A DNA stretch of 64,000 nt, from positions 425,668-489,667 of the forward strand of contig MU006234.1 in assembly GCA_010093685.1 (NCBI GenBank). Reading direction: 5' to 3'. The position numbers and the translations under genes are program-made. Positions 1 to 10,377 of this stretch are shown here, in pieces. The stretch comes from Ophiobolus disseminans. Its lineage: Eukaryota > Ascomycota > Dothideomycetes > Pleosporales > Phaeosphaeriaceae. Numbering within the stretch: the stretch's first letter is position 1; the number at the start of each line of letters is the position of its first letter. The notes under the pieces are model-generated. The model searched no databases. It worked only from the letters and a program-made list of their open reading frames with translations, and was not told where the DNA came from.

Positions 1-86
1 CACCCCCCCCCCCCTCCAACCACCTTTCATCCCCCCCGTCAGGCGCTTCGCAATGGCCTTCCCATCCACTAATATCCCCATCCCAG

Positions 87-330
87 CTTCGCCCTCCACC
101 CGGGCGCCGTCCTCACGCCCCAAACCCAACACCACACCGGCGCCGTATGGGACACGCTACTGCGCGACGACGCAGGTCTAGCAGGCGCTTTTTGTGTGTG
201 GTTGAGTCGGGAGCGGCGAGGGTGGTTGAGCGGGCGGTATGTGAGTTGTAATTGGGACGTGGATGAGTTGGAGGGGATGAAGAGTGATATTGTGGAGGGG
301 GATAAGTTGAAGTTTAGGATGGTGGTTTGA
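87..330 (+). CDS. Short-chain dehydrogenase/reductase, 3' end only (partial)
   Basis: This is the last exon of an oxidoreductase gene whose start lies left of the window. The frame ending in TGA at 328-330 reads an HPG motif early on and then GAFCVWL and NWDVDEL. These are hallmarks of the C-terminal part of fungal NAD(P)-dependent short-chain dehydrogenases, after the catalytic YxxxK region. Upstream the frame closes at TAA 70-72, and a plausible acceptor (CACTAATATCCCCATCCCAG) ends at 86, so I start the exon at 87. The Rossmann and catalytic parts are not in the window, so the substrate cannot be judged. The family assignment is fairly secure; the exon start is inferred. Confidence 0.7.
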
Positions 331-564
331 GGGGGGATAGAGATAATGAGGGAAGGGAAGTGGATGGAATATGTAATTGTGTATTTGGAGCGAGTGAATA
401 TATGTCCAACGGTAGGAGGAAATCCGACATGCAACGCCGAAGTGGGTATATATAAACTAATTCTTTGCGCCGAAGCAACATTTATCCCAGCAGATTTGCT
501 AAACAAACAAAAGAAAACGACTCCAAACCATAGCTAGCTTTGTATGTGAGACGAGATCCTGGGT

Positions 565-3354
565 CTACATAACAACACACCCCATTTTTCGCTTCTTCTT
601 ACTCCCGCCACTCATTCGACTCGCCCTTCCATCGCCCATCTCCTGCACATGCACGGGTTGCTGTGAATGATGCTGCGGTAAAAACATCTGCGACTGCGAT
701 CTGAATGCGCCCTCTGCCCGCGGCGGCGCACTCATCGGGAATCTCTGGCCCTGCTGGCTTACAGGCGGGACAAGTCTAGGCAGCATGCCTCGCGGAGAAG
801 TCGCAGAGCGAGGTGGAGGATGTGTAGGTGGGCGCATTTGCTCCGCGGTATTCACGCGATCTAAACCGGGTGTGAAGACCGGTCGGCGTGTGGGCATGTG
901 CACACTTGGTGCTGAACCTCTCCGACCTGAAGTAGCTGGATCGACGAGCGGAGCGGGACGGAGATCAACTGAACTTTCGACTGCGCGGCGGTTACGGAGA
1001 GTTGGTCTACGCAGAAAGTTCGAGGATGAGGTGTTCATGTGCACGAGTGGTGGACGGCGCGAGGTAGCAGACATTTCCACTGGCGGGGACTGCGCGGTTG
1101 AGCTGCGTCGTCTGATGGAGCCTGAGGATTGGGGACTGGGGTATGTGGATGGATGAAGGAGGGATGGTCTGCGTTCGCGTTCGGGTGGAGTAGACAGGTT
1201 GATGGAGGATATCGAAGGGCCGCGATTGCGGTATGGAACTGCTGGTAGTAGATTTAGGGCGCTGATGGATGCCGGTAGAGCTGGTACAGGAGGTATCGAG
1301 GATGCAGATGAGGATTGCCGTCGCAAGACGGGGGGTGCGTTGGGATGGCTTAGACTGACACTTCCGGCTGCGGCTGCGGTTGCTGTATAGGCAGGTGGTG
1401 GTGGGACCCAGTTGTCTGCATCGCTTTCATGGGGAAGCTCGCGATGCCCATCGGCGCGGCGGTACTCGAGTGGTCTGAACGGCAGGGCGCGTAGATGCCG
1501 TCTATTTGCTGGTGATACGGCTGCCACGGTTGCTGCTCGTGCCAAAGACATTTGAGATCTGGGTTGCTGGTTGTCGTATGGTGCTTCAAAAGCAGCTTGC
1601 GCTTCTTCGGCAGTCAGCTCCTCTTCGTCAGCGACGGGCGGTGGCTGCACAGGTTGTCGATCCGCAAAAGTCCTCGCCCGGTGGACAGGCGTGGAGGTAG
1701 TCCTCGAGTGTCTTCGCGCATCACTTCGATCTTGAGCTTGCCGCTGAACTCTTGTCCTCGTCCGTACAAGCTCTACTTCGCGCTCAAAGTCGATCGAGCC
1801 CTCTGGCAGCGTTTCTCCAGGGCACAATGGATCCAAATCGTACTCCTGCTTGGTTGGCATTGGCGCCGGACTTGAGGCTGATTTCCGCCGGTCGAAGTCA
1901 AGAATGACGACAACCCCTTTCGAGCCCATCGGTACGCCTGGGACGTCGCTTTCGTCAGGAACGATACTCGAGTTTCCGACTGCCAAAAGACGCTGTACAT
2001 TCGCATCCAGCTTCACCCACCGCAGCACACATATCTCTTGCAATGTGTCAGGCCCATTGTTCGGAATAGGTATGCAAAAGCACGGCTGAATGGGTGCCTC
2101 TAGCTGTGCCTTCTCGCTCGGCTTGTACTCCCACCCCGGGACTTCGTAAACCCAGATGTTGGTCGTGCCTCGCATTCTCAGAGCAACAGCTGCTAGATCC
2201 GCGTTGGGGGACACGGCAGGCATGGCATCGTCGACGAATTCCGAGCGCGTCCATCGCTGGTGGTCAGGCAGAAACATCTTCCGCTGCGTGAAGCGCTGGC
2301 ACGCAATGTCATAGATACCCCACGAGTCCTCCTCAGCGTTGAAAGCAAACAGCTCGTTGAAAGTGCCCGTATCCGCGTCCGGCAGAAGCGTCGCCTGGCG
2401 TGCTATCCTCGCCGTCTCGGGAAACAGCACAGAGCCCGTCCACGCAGTCTCGGGCGGCTGGGGAATCGGCTCTCCCTCCTCTGTCAACGGCCCGTCGTAT
2501 AGTCCGGGAAGCACAAACAGAGCCGACCCATCCGACTTCCTTGCATATCCCGTGATGAGCAGCGTGCGTCCGTCGTCAGAAAACTCAAGCGCATCGCCCG
2601 CGGGCCCCGAAAGCGTGCGCCGTGCCGTCTCAGGTACCTCGGGCCCAATGGCCATGACCTCAATGCCGAACTTGTTGCCCGTGATCAGGATGCGCGTGTC
2701 GGGCGATATGACGACGGAGCTAGCCTCGTGCACAAGCATGATGGTCCGCCGCTTCTTGATCTGCTTGTCGCCCTCGCCGTGGATTTCGTACAGGTCGACC
2801 TGCGACGGCCGGGAGAGCACTGCCAAGAGAAAGCCGTCTTCGGTAACATCGATGGCCACGGGCTTGCGCCTGACCTGCAGTGTTCTTGCCCATAGTCGCG
2901 GCAGCTGTACCGTCTTGACGAGCCAGATGTTTGACGCCGAGTATACCGCCACAAAGTTCCCCTTTCGCGACACGTTGAAGTCAAAGCTGTCCGGAAGCGC
3001 AGACGAGGACGCCGAGTTGGACACGAGCTCGAGGAGGGTCAGGCTGGGGTGCGCATGGGTCGAGGTGGCCGTCGGGCTGGATGCGCTGGGCCGGTCGTCG
3101 TAGGTGGTTGCAGACGTCATGGCCGTCGAGTGGCCCGAAATGCCCGAGGACGAGATGGTGTCCGTGTTGCCCACCGACGAGGCCGACAGATATGTGTTGG
3201 CCTGCCCGTCGTCGCTCTCGGAGCTGGCGCGCGAGCGGGTCATGCCCTCACTGTGCGCCGGTCCCGCGCTCGCACCTGCCTCGTTGCTTTCAAACGTCAC
3301 CCCCTTCCCTCTGATGTCTGTCCGGACTGCCATATTTCGCGCCCCTTCGACCAT
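565..3354 (-). CDS. Beta-propeller (WD40-like) protein with C-terminal CAAX box
   Basis: Single-exon gene of 929 residues when started at the first ATG (3354, MVEGARN). A Ser/Thr-rich N-terminus of about 120 residues leads into a propeller-like core, roughly residues 120-520. That core has recurring patterns of the type 'VAVYSASNIWLVKT', 'GTTNIWVYEVPGW' and 'VVISPDTRILITG', as in WD40-like fungal proteins. The rest is a long Pro/Ser/Arg-rich, probably disordered tail. The last four residues are CVVM, preceded by a basic run (KKKRKMG). This fits a CAAX prenylation signal with Met favouring farnesyl transfer, so the protein may be tethered to a membrane. Function unknown; scaffold or signalling adaptor is inference. 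A second in-frame ATG seven codons on (MAVRTD) is an alternative start. Confidence 0.85.
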   Translation of the reverse strand: MVEGARNMAVRTDIRGKGVTFESNEAGASAGPAHSEGMTRSRASSESDDGQANTYLSASSVGNTDTISSSGISGHSTAMTSATTYDDRPSASSPTATSTHAHPSLTLLELVSNSASSSALPDSFDFNVSRKGNFVAVYSASNIWLVKTVQLPRLWARTLQVRRKPVAIDVTEDGFLLAVLSRPSQVDLYEIHGEGDKQIKKRRTIMLVHEASSVVISPDTRILITGNKFGIEVMAIGPEVPETARRTLSGPAGDALEFSDDGRTLLITGYARKSDGSALFVLPGLYDGPLTEEGEPIPQPPETAWTGSVLFPETARIARQATLLPDADTGTFNELFAFNAEEDSWGIYDIACQRFTQRKMFLPDHQRWTRSEFVDDAMPAVSPNADLAAVALRMRGTTNIWVYEVPGWEYKPSEKAQLEAPIQPCFCIPIPNNGPDTLQEICVLRWVKLDANVQRLLAVGNSSIVPDESDVPGVPMGSKGVVVILDFDRRKSASSPAPMPTKQEYDLDPLCPGETLPEGSIDFEREVELVRTRTRVQRQAQDRSDARRHSRTTSTPVHRARTFADRQPVQPPPVADEEELTAEEAQAAFEAPYDNQQPRSQMSLARAATVAAVSPANRRHLRALPFRPLEYRRADGHRELPHESDADNWVPPPPAYTATAAAAGSVSLSHPNAPPVLRRQSSSASSIPPVPALPASISALNLLPAVPYRNRGPSISSINLSTPPERERRPSLLHPSTYPSPQSSGSIRRRSSTAQSPPVEMSATSRRPPLVHMNTSSSNFLRRPTLRNRRAVESSVDLRPAPLVDPATSGRRGSAPSVHMPTRRPVFTPGLDRVNTAEQMRPPTHPPPRSATSPRGMLPRLVPPVSQQGQRFPMSAPPRAEGAFRSQSQMFLPQHHSQQPVHVQEMGDGRASRMSGGSKKKRKMGCVVM

Positions 3355-4365
3355 GCTGTTCCGGCCTCGGCTCGCTTCACTCCGGTCGCAGTCCAAGTCG
3401 AGATGTGCGGCGAGTGTTATCGTGGTGGCATACCGGCTCGTCGCTTGCAGCACTGGTAAGAGGACATGGCATTAGGGAGCGTGGGACTAGATTTGAGCGA
3501 CCGTGTGGCATGGCCATGGTACGCTGCAATGGTCGTACTCGGCGCACGCCGTCAGATGCTAATTTGCCGCTAATGCTGATCACAGCGGTCCCCCGTCACC
3601 ATCTTGCCCATAAATAGACTGCCCGTCATCACGTGTAATCCACCCCCTTCTAACATGCCCGTATACCGCAAATCTCTATCAATTGCCGCATCTTCACTGG
3701 TCTCTTCCAGCATGGCATGTGTCCCTCTCTGGCGGTTGTTCGTCCAAAAACCATGTCGCTGTCAATCTCAAACAGCAGCTGGGCTGAGCAGCGCCTTGCC
3801 CGAGTCCTCGGAAGGCGTGCACGAATCACACGGATAGTATTGCCCTGGAACGGTAGCCACAATGTGCGGGACCCTTATCCTGGCTATCTCGAAACGCGGG
3901 GCAAATGTTTGCTAGTTTGGACGGCCATCACGTCGCATGTGATTTGGTTACAGCGTTACTCGAGGCGCAGTGCCATGCACGGCCATTCTCTGCGTGCAGA
4001 ATACTACATCAACAGGCGCATCGCGGCCCCTTCAATTTCCACTTCGCAGCCAGACCCTATCTCTGTAGTCGATGAACACACCGCATGAATGTCTATCTGC
4101 ACCGGCACCGTAACCGTGTCCATGTCGCTTCTAAGAGCGGTCCGAGAATAGCGCTTGCTGCATATGAGCTACCTTCTTCGCTGTCCACGCCCAACAGCCA
4201 TTTCCGATCATCGTCGGAGCTGCAAGGACCCTCAAACCCATGCTTACCAAAAGCTGACGACTCCAAGAACGGACAATCGGAGTATTTTGAGCGGGTGCAA
4301 TTACTCATCGCTCTTATATCACAAAATGAGCCTCGAACAGGATCGTGGTAAAAACATGAGCATCA
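3355..4365. other. Intergenic, no gene seen
   Basis: About 1 kb between two same-strand genes. It contains only short open frames without recognisable domains. It must hold the promoter of the propeller gene, which reads leftward from 3354. Confidence 0.6.
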
Positions 4366-5538
4366 TCATTGGCGTGGTGGCTGGGCGACTCTAATCGTAT
4401 TTCGCTCAGCGAACAGTGCTTCGTGCCTTTTCACAATCTCTTCTGGGCATCGAAAATTGACCCGAAAAGGAACGTGGCCTAAAATTTCCCTCGTTGGGGG
4501 TATACCAGCATCTTTTCTTCTCAGTCGTTCCTTCGCATACGTCGCAAAGTAGCGCACGGGATTCGACTCCTCCCATTCACTCTCGATCGATGCCTGCTCA
4601 TTGACGGCCTTTTGCAACGTGCGTGCTAAGATCCTCTGGTGGTCTGCGAGCTTTCCGGGCGTTTCTTGAAATGCTTCGATCGCACGGTCGCGAATGTGGT
4701 TTTTCGTATGCGGATTGTCATGTGGTAGCATCCACCATTGTTGCCAGAACAAATCTGGCCCTTCTGCGAGAATGTACCACGCTAGCCACGATTTGCCTTT
4801 CCGAAGCTCTCTTTGACCGTCGATGCCGTCTCCAAAGTCGAACGGCCAGGGTTTATACTCGTCGCCAATGTTCGAGAATGATGTGCTGAACGCAGAAGAC
4901 AGCAGCGAGTGCATGAGCTTATAGTTCTGCGCCTCTCTGCGACTCAATTGTCCAATGTACTCCAACCGTGTGTGTAGAATGCTGTCCTCTTTCTGCTTCA
5001 AAGCTTCCATCTTGAAGTGTGCGGATCGGAAAAAATCGCTGGTAAGATATGCAGAGGACTTTGCGGCGTCGCTCATTCTCTGTTGGTTGCGCGCGATGTT
5101 GTAGAGATCACGCATGACCCGCCAGCCGCTGGCAACCCGATCGCGCAAGGCATCGCCGAACGCATCCTCTGCTGGTACCCCATATCTCGACTGCAGCCAC
5201 TCGTCTGCAATTCGGTGCCTGTCGATCAAGATCGAGGCCAGTTGTTCGGGTATTAGACCCTTCAGAGACTGGAAGGTGTACGGAGAGGTGGTATTCGCGA
5301 GCCTGGACAGCAGATGATCGCTGAATGGAAGTGTGGAGCGTGCCACTGACGGCGCTATCGTGCTCATATATTCGTCGATGAGGTTACGCGTCTTTCGAGT
5401 CGTTGATCGCAAGGCCATCAATTCGTCAATGCGGCATTGTGAGCAGATAAGGATGAGAACATCGTCTGGAAGGTCGATCAGTGAATATGGTGCGGTCGAA
5501 TGCGGTCGCGATGCCTTTCGGCGCGTCAATGATACCAT
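4366..5538 (-). CDS. F-box domain protein
   Basis: Intronless gene of 390 residues. An F-box-like helix pattern starts near residue 20 (SLIDLPDDVLILICSQC) and continues RIDELMALRSTTRKTRNLID, which is the usual Skp1-binding module of SCF ubiquitin-ligase adaptors. The remaining ~320 residues are helical, charged and rich in Trp, with no repeat I recognise. I chose the ATG at 5538 because it has a strong context (ATCACCATGG). The open frame extends 18 codons further upstream but has no ATG there. Substrate recruitment to an SCF complex is family knowledge; the target is unknown. Confidence 0.7.
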   Translation of the reverse strand: MVSLTRRKASRPHSTAPYSLIDLPDDVLILICSQCRIDELMALRSTTRKTRNLIDEYMSTIAPSVARSTLPFSDHLLSRLANTTSPYTFQSLKGLIPEQLASILIDRHRIADEWLQSRYGVPAEDAFGDALRDRVASGWRVMRDLYNIARNQQRMSDAAKSSAYLTSDFFRSAHFKMEALKQKEDSILHTRLEYIGQLSRREAQNYKLMHSLLSSAFSTSFSNIGDEYKPWPFDFGDGIDGQRELRKGKSWLAWYILAEGPDLFWQQWWMLPHDNPHTKNHIRDRAIEAFQETPGKLADHQRILARTLQKAVNEQASIESEWEESNPVRYFATYAKERLRRKDAGIPPTREILGHVPFRVNFRCPEEIVKRHEALFAERNTIRVAQPPRQ

Positions 5539-6729
5539 GGTGATCTGTAATGTTAACACAACAAGAAATGATGTTGGTAGGAAGAAGCTCAAAACTGAGG
5601 AGGATCAGTGAAACGGCAATAGGCTTGGTACGAGGCCGAGTGCTCTAGCTGCCGACGGCGGCTCCTCGAAGTCGACGACTGTATCGTGTGATAGAGCTTT
5701 ACGGTCACAAAAAGCTTCAAATACTAGTCTATTATCATGACATGATTGCTTTGTGTTTTTATCCAAATGATTGGTATTCAAGGTGCGTTGTTTGTCCATG
5801 GTCGAGAAAGTGATTGCGATCCGTGGCTGCGTGTTGTCGACCTCGGAAAGCTCCAGATTGCATGACTAGTGGCGGGCCGTCGAGGATCCGTCAAAACTCC
5901 GCGGCCTCCAAGCGTCGACCCTGAACGAACGTCGCTACATCAATATAGATACATTCCAACCCGTTGTGTCCTCATTATAAGACGATTCCATTCTGTGCAG
6001 CAAATGCAGTGAGCCGCCTGATGGATTGAAATGGTGATCTTCGCCGCTCGCTTCACCCTGCCCGACGCGCCCACCGCCCTTCGCACAGTTCGGCCGTGCA
6101 GTGCCGAATCCGTGTCTCAACGCCCAAGTTGTACTCGACGCCAGAATAACATCCCGACGTAGCATTGCTTAAGGCTGGCCTTCTTCGTCCCGCCTATTGC
6201 AGCCCAAGGCTTCTCGACAACAAGCCTCGAGTTGCCTATACAGGTCGTTCGATATATCGGAACATTTTCAGCTCTCGCAACGTCCACCCATCAGCTCCCA
6301 CGCGAAGGAGCGCTAGGTGCGCCACACAGACACGCCCTCACTGCACATCACACAGCGCTTGAAGCCTTATTAGGCAATCCGATGCTACTAGATTTGTGAC
6401 AGGAGCTCAGCTGAAGGGCAGATGTGCAGCCGAACCGCCGACATCCACTTCACCATCCCTCTAGTGGTTAGACGTGTTCCCAATGCCACTGACCGGTAAC
6501 CGTCCACTTATGATGGAAGATCACCTTAGCCCTGTCTGGGAATGTTCATCCGTATGAGCCCTGAAAGATACGAGCTTTGTGCGCTACACATGAGGGCTGG
6601 TGGTGGCTCGGGCAGTCAGTGGAGCTCTCCCACCCTGTCCATGTGCTATTTACTTAACCAGCCGGTCCCTCCCTTTCGCGACGCTGCCAGTCTTCTCTTG
6701 AGATACACCAGCTGAAACATACCAACACC
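5539..6729. other. Intergenic, divergent promoter region, no gene seen
   Basis: About 1.2 kb between the leftward F-box gene and the rightward membrane-protein gene, so both promoters should lie here. The short open frames have no recognisable content. Confidence 0.6.
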
Positions 6730-8118
6730 ATGTCTGGAAAAATACCCTTTCTCGTCCTTTCTGCTGTTGCATTCTCTGCATTTGCGATTGCTGCCCCTGC
6801 CGACCCAACTATCACTTCTCCAGCAATCCTTCCAAGGCAGAACGGTGATCGGTTCATTGGCTGGGTACAATCTAGCGGAAAATGTACGTATCGTCGTAGG
6901 AAGTCAAGGTAGTAGTGCTGACCGGTAATTCAGGGTACTCTGAGGCCTGTAACTCCGGTCTTACTTGGTTTCAAGAGGGCAGATATGGACAGTGTTGTCC
7001 AGCTAGTCTTACTAGATGCCCTGCTCCCACCGCTTGCGTCTCTGGTTCCATGATCTATCCCTTGCCGGCCCTCTCGAAGACCACCACGATTGGCTGGTAA
7101 GTCTGGGCATATGTATGAATGGTCTGTTGCTGATATCCAGAAGTATTGAGAACTTTGGTAATGCGTCTTATTCGATATGCAATACAGCGTTCATCTTCGA
7201 GAATATGCAAGACTCCAATCCCAAGACAGATATTGTCTGCGGAGAAGAATCTGTGAACTGGTCCTATTATCGGCAGGTTCCTGCCTCCATCACTGAGGCC
7301 GCTACTAGGGCGCGTACGTTACTCTCTTGTCTTAGATGAAGAGCGCGGCACTTACTGACAGTCGTATAGCATTTTCGATACCTAATCCCGTGACCACCGC
7401 AGTTGGTTCGTTGGGTACCACGAACAGTGGCAAGAAAGGAGGTTCCAAAGCTTGGATTGCTGGCGCAGTAATTGGTCCACTTCTTGGCCTTGCCCTAGTC
7501 GGCGTTGCCGTCTTCTTCCTCCTCCGACGCAGAAAGAACAAGAGTAAAGTGTCTCAGCAAGGCGGTGCGGCCATGGCGATCAACCCTGCCCAGCCGCCCG
7601 CTGGTGTAGCAGGTTATACCGATGCCAAACCACAATTTGTCCAGCAACAGCAACCAGCCTACACCCCCGATCCCTACGCCAATCAAGGTGCGTTCGCAGC
7701 GCAACAAGGATACAACAATGCTCCCATATCACCCGCGCCTCAGTACAACAACCCGGTCGTTTCGCCAGCGCCTCAATACAACAACCCAGCTGTTTCGCCG
7801 GCACCTCAATACAACAACACGCCCGTGTCGCCGATCACTCAGTACAACACTTCTCCCGCCCCCTACAACGCCTCCGTCAGCCCGCCGCCCCAGCAAGGCT
7901 TCTACGGAAACGACGTCAAGCATGCTCACACGGCTGCACCCATGAACGGTGCTGCAGAACTTGGTGGATCGACAAACAATACTGCGCCGGCTACCAGTGC
8001 GCCTGCACATCAAGCTGCTGAACTTGGTGGACAGTCACAGCAACAACAAGGTGGTGGTGGTTTGTTTGGACCGTCTGAACTCCCGTCTAATGCTGCGAAC
8101 ACGAGGCCGAATGCATAG
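6730..8118 (+). CDS. Single-pass membrane protein with Cys-rich ectodomain and proline-rich tail
   Basis: Four exons (6730-6883, 6934-7096, 7144-7313, 7370-8118) give 411 residues. A signal peptide (residues 1 to about 21, ...FAIAAPA) is followed by an ectodomain with eight cysteines, including a CC pair. One membrane span lies at about 190-214 (WIAGAVIGPLLGLALVGVAV) with a basic RRRKNK stop-transfer. The cytoplasmic tail is Pro/Gln/Asn-rich and contains a run of PAPQYNN repeats. The layout resembles fungal cell-surface sensor or mucin-like proteins; a sensing role is inference. The third exon must start at 7144, because the neighbouring acceptor at 7140 makes an immediate TGA. All exon phases agree, and introns are 47-56 nt. 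Confidence 0.8.
7735..7880 (+). repeat. In-frame PAPQYNN repeat tract
   Basis: Within the last exon of the membrane protein, an 11-codon unit reading SPAPQYNNPVV-like occurs about three times. It is followed by degenerate copies (SPITQYNTSPAPYN). The DNA copies differ at several bases, so this is a diverged tandem repeat. Confidence 0.75.
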
Positions 8119-8510
8119 TCTAGCATTGCTATGAGATAGGACGTCCGAGCCTAGAGAGGCGTCTGAGTATGGAGAGGTGTTTGGGTGTATGTAGAGCTGG
8201 AGGACTTTGCATGTATATTTCTCTCACTGCATATGATCTTCGAAGTAGACATATTGGTACACACATTAATTTGCATGTATGAGGCTGTGGAGTTCTGATT
8301 TCAACTACATTTATTCTTTCCACTGGTTTTTGAACCAGTTTGTGAAGCAGCTAGGTGTGAGACTGAGCAGCGGGGTCGTTCTTTCCATGCCGCAGCGCCA
8401 AGACACTAGGTTGGTGTCCCTTCACCAGAGGTTGCGAGCTTCCTCACTGACTCTCCTTATCTTCGTCTTTTACCTTTTTCTTTCTTCAAAGCTGTCAATC
8501 GAGCACTCAA
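8119..8510. other. Intergenic, promoter of the HET gene
   Basis: About 390 bases with no gene. Just before the HET start there is a pyrimidine-rich tract (about 8450-8500), common at fungal transcription starts. Confidence 0.5.
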
Positions 8511-10278
8511 ATGTCTCGGCAGCCTTCCCGCAAACAGACCGACCTTGTTCGCAAGCGATTGCGATCAGATGACGACGTAGCCTTACCTGCCACCAAGGCT
8601 GCAAATGTACATTCGCCACCGTTGGATAACGATCTTGCGGCACCAGATGGCCAAACAGAGTCCAATTGTACAAGTATCGAACATGCTGGCGAGCAGATTC
8701 CGGATGTCGATAGTATGCCTTCGGTAGCGACTTTCCGTCACGATTCACTTGATCATAAGGAGCCCTCTATTCGTCTCATTCAACTACTATTCGAGCTCTC
8801 GCCGGATGGATTAACTCAATGCACCATCTCCCACACTACTATCAAAGCAACATACACATGTCTTTCCTATAGATGGGGCGAACCCACTCCGAGCGACGTA
8901 ATTCTTATCAACAACAAACGCTTCATTGTACGACAAAACCTGTTGGCGTTTCTCCGCATGGCAAGAGAAAACGATAAGGGGCGCAATGTCTATTGGATAG
9001 ATGCTTTGTGTATTGATCAGACCAATACCGCTGAGAGAAACCATCAAGTCGCCCAAATGGGCCGCATCTTCTCAGGTGCGGCTTGCGTATATGTCTGGCT
9101 AGGAGCGAATGCCGAACTCTTGCGCGTCTTACACGCCTTGGTACAGTACCGTGAAAAACCTGGACACAGCCCCGAGCAAGAACGTTTTATCTCCTCTGAA
9201 ATCTCTGCACTTGAGACGTACATGTTTGCGAATCCGTACTGGCGCCGCGCATGGATTGTTCAAGAGAAACTCTTGGCTCGCGCAGTGATGGTATGGCTCG
9301 ATTCAAACTCTATGAGTCTTGAAAACCCCGATTGCGACTTCTTTGGTTGGTCCAAAACCATGACAGGAAAGTTCTTTGGCGCCAATTTACGATCAGTCTT
9401 CTGAACAGCACTTTTGCCGGTCGAAGATATCAATGAGCTCACTCAACGTACAAGAATACTGTTTCTACTCAAGTACTTTCGCAATATGATCTGCGGGCTA
9501 TCTCGAGATCGTATTCCTTGCTCTCAATATGCTGCGAAGGACATAGGATAGTGGTTGATCACAACAACTCGGACGCTCAGGTAGCAGTTGAGATCATGCA
9601 AAGTTGCAGTACAGTTTTATGCATATGCTCCACAAACCTATTGGCTGGAGTGCTAGATCTCAAAAGCAACTTCACCGACCTATACAATGCCGAAGGGGCT
9701 ATCGGGCCGTACCTGGAAGTGCAGGTGACAGGATTGTCTTTCCAGACTCAAATTCAGAAATCTTGACATCGGATGGACACCTTTACCGGGTTCGTAAGTT
9801 AAAGCTCAGTTAGAAGCTGCACCCTCTTCGCTGGCCATGCCAGAATCTTGGCTATGCAGTAGATAAGTTGTTGGACTATCGACAGATTGTTCCTTTCACC
9901 GAGTACAAGAGATCAACCAAATTGGCTTCCACTGGTCAAATTATGTTAATAGGCCCGGAAGCAGTGATTGTCTTATTGAAACAAGAGGAACCCCTGTGGA
10001 TAGCTCCAGCTCCGTATGGATGGGAACTATCGCGAGATTTGGTGTATGTTGTAGGACGACGGTGTTATGTGCAGACACAGGGGTTCAGCGTCGAAGAAAC
10101 CGCGGCAGGATCGTGCGTCATCCGAATTGCGCTCTGGGCTGTGAAAGCCCTGAACATATACTCACCGTATGGATGTGGTCTAATTACACCGCCCAACGAC
10201 GAACGTCCCAACCACAACGAATGGGTAAAGATACAGCTCTGCCATGGTCGTTGGAATGTTGACCCGAAACTTGACTAG
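8511..10278 (+). pseudogene. Heterokaryon-incompatibility (HET) domain protein, decayed
   Basis: The first 297 codons (8511-9401) encode a good HET domain: LSYRWGEP, YWIDALCIDQ, VAQMGRIFSGAACVYVWLG and RRAWIVQE. HET domains trigger cell death after fusion of unlike hyphae. The frame hits TGA at 9402-9404, yet the same frame reads on sensibly (TALLPVEDINEL...GLSRDRI) to about 9515. Coding sense then jumps frame (LLSICCEGHRIV, to about 9766) and jumps again (EILTSDGHLYRVRKL). It next meets TAG at 9811-9813 and ends in a long frame finishing at 10278. No GT..AG intron repairs these breaks, so I read the gene as dead: two nonsense codons and two frameshifts. A truncated HET-only product is possible. 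Confidence 0.75.
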
Positions 10279-10377
10279 GCTGTGAGTTCAAAACTGCAGA
10301 CGATTAGAATGCCATACTGATTAGCTACGAGGTCTAATCGATCGACCCCATCTTATCAATGTCTTGAGAAACTAGCC

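Noticed and set aside
69..506. 145-codon frame on the minus strand
   Set aside because: It lies opposite the dehydrogenase exon at 87-330 and shows no domain; treated as a shadow.
2339..3103. 254-codon frame on the plus strand
   Set aside because: Exact antisense of the propeller gene's core; low-complexity shadow of a GC-rich coding region.
6461..6500. Possible tRNA (TCTAGTGGTTAG-like start)
   Set aside because: No matching B box (GGTTCGANNCC) or cloverleaf follows at the right distance.
9399..9520. Introns explaining the HET frame breaks
   Set aside because: Coding sense continues directly through the TGA in the same frame, and no GT..AG pair spans the lesions with correct phase.
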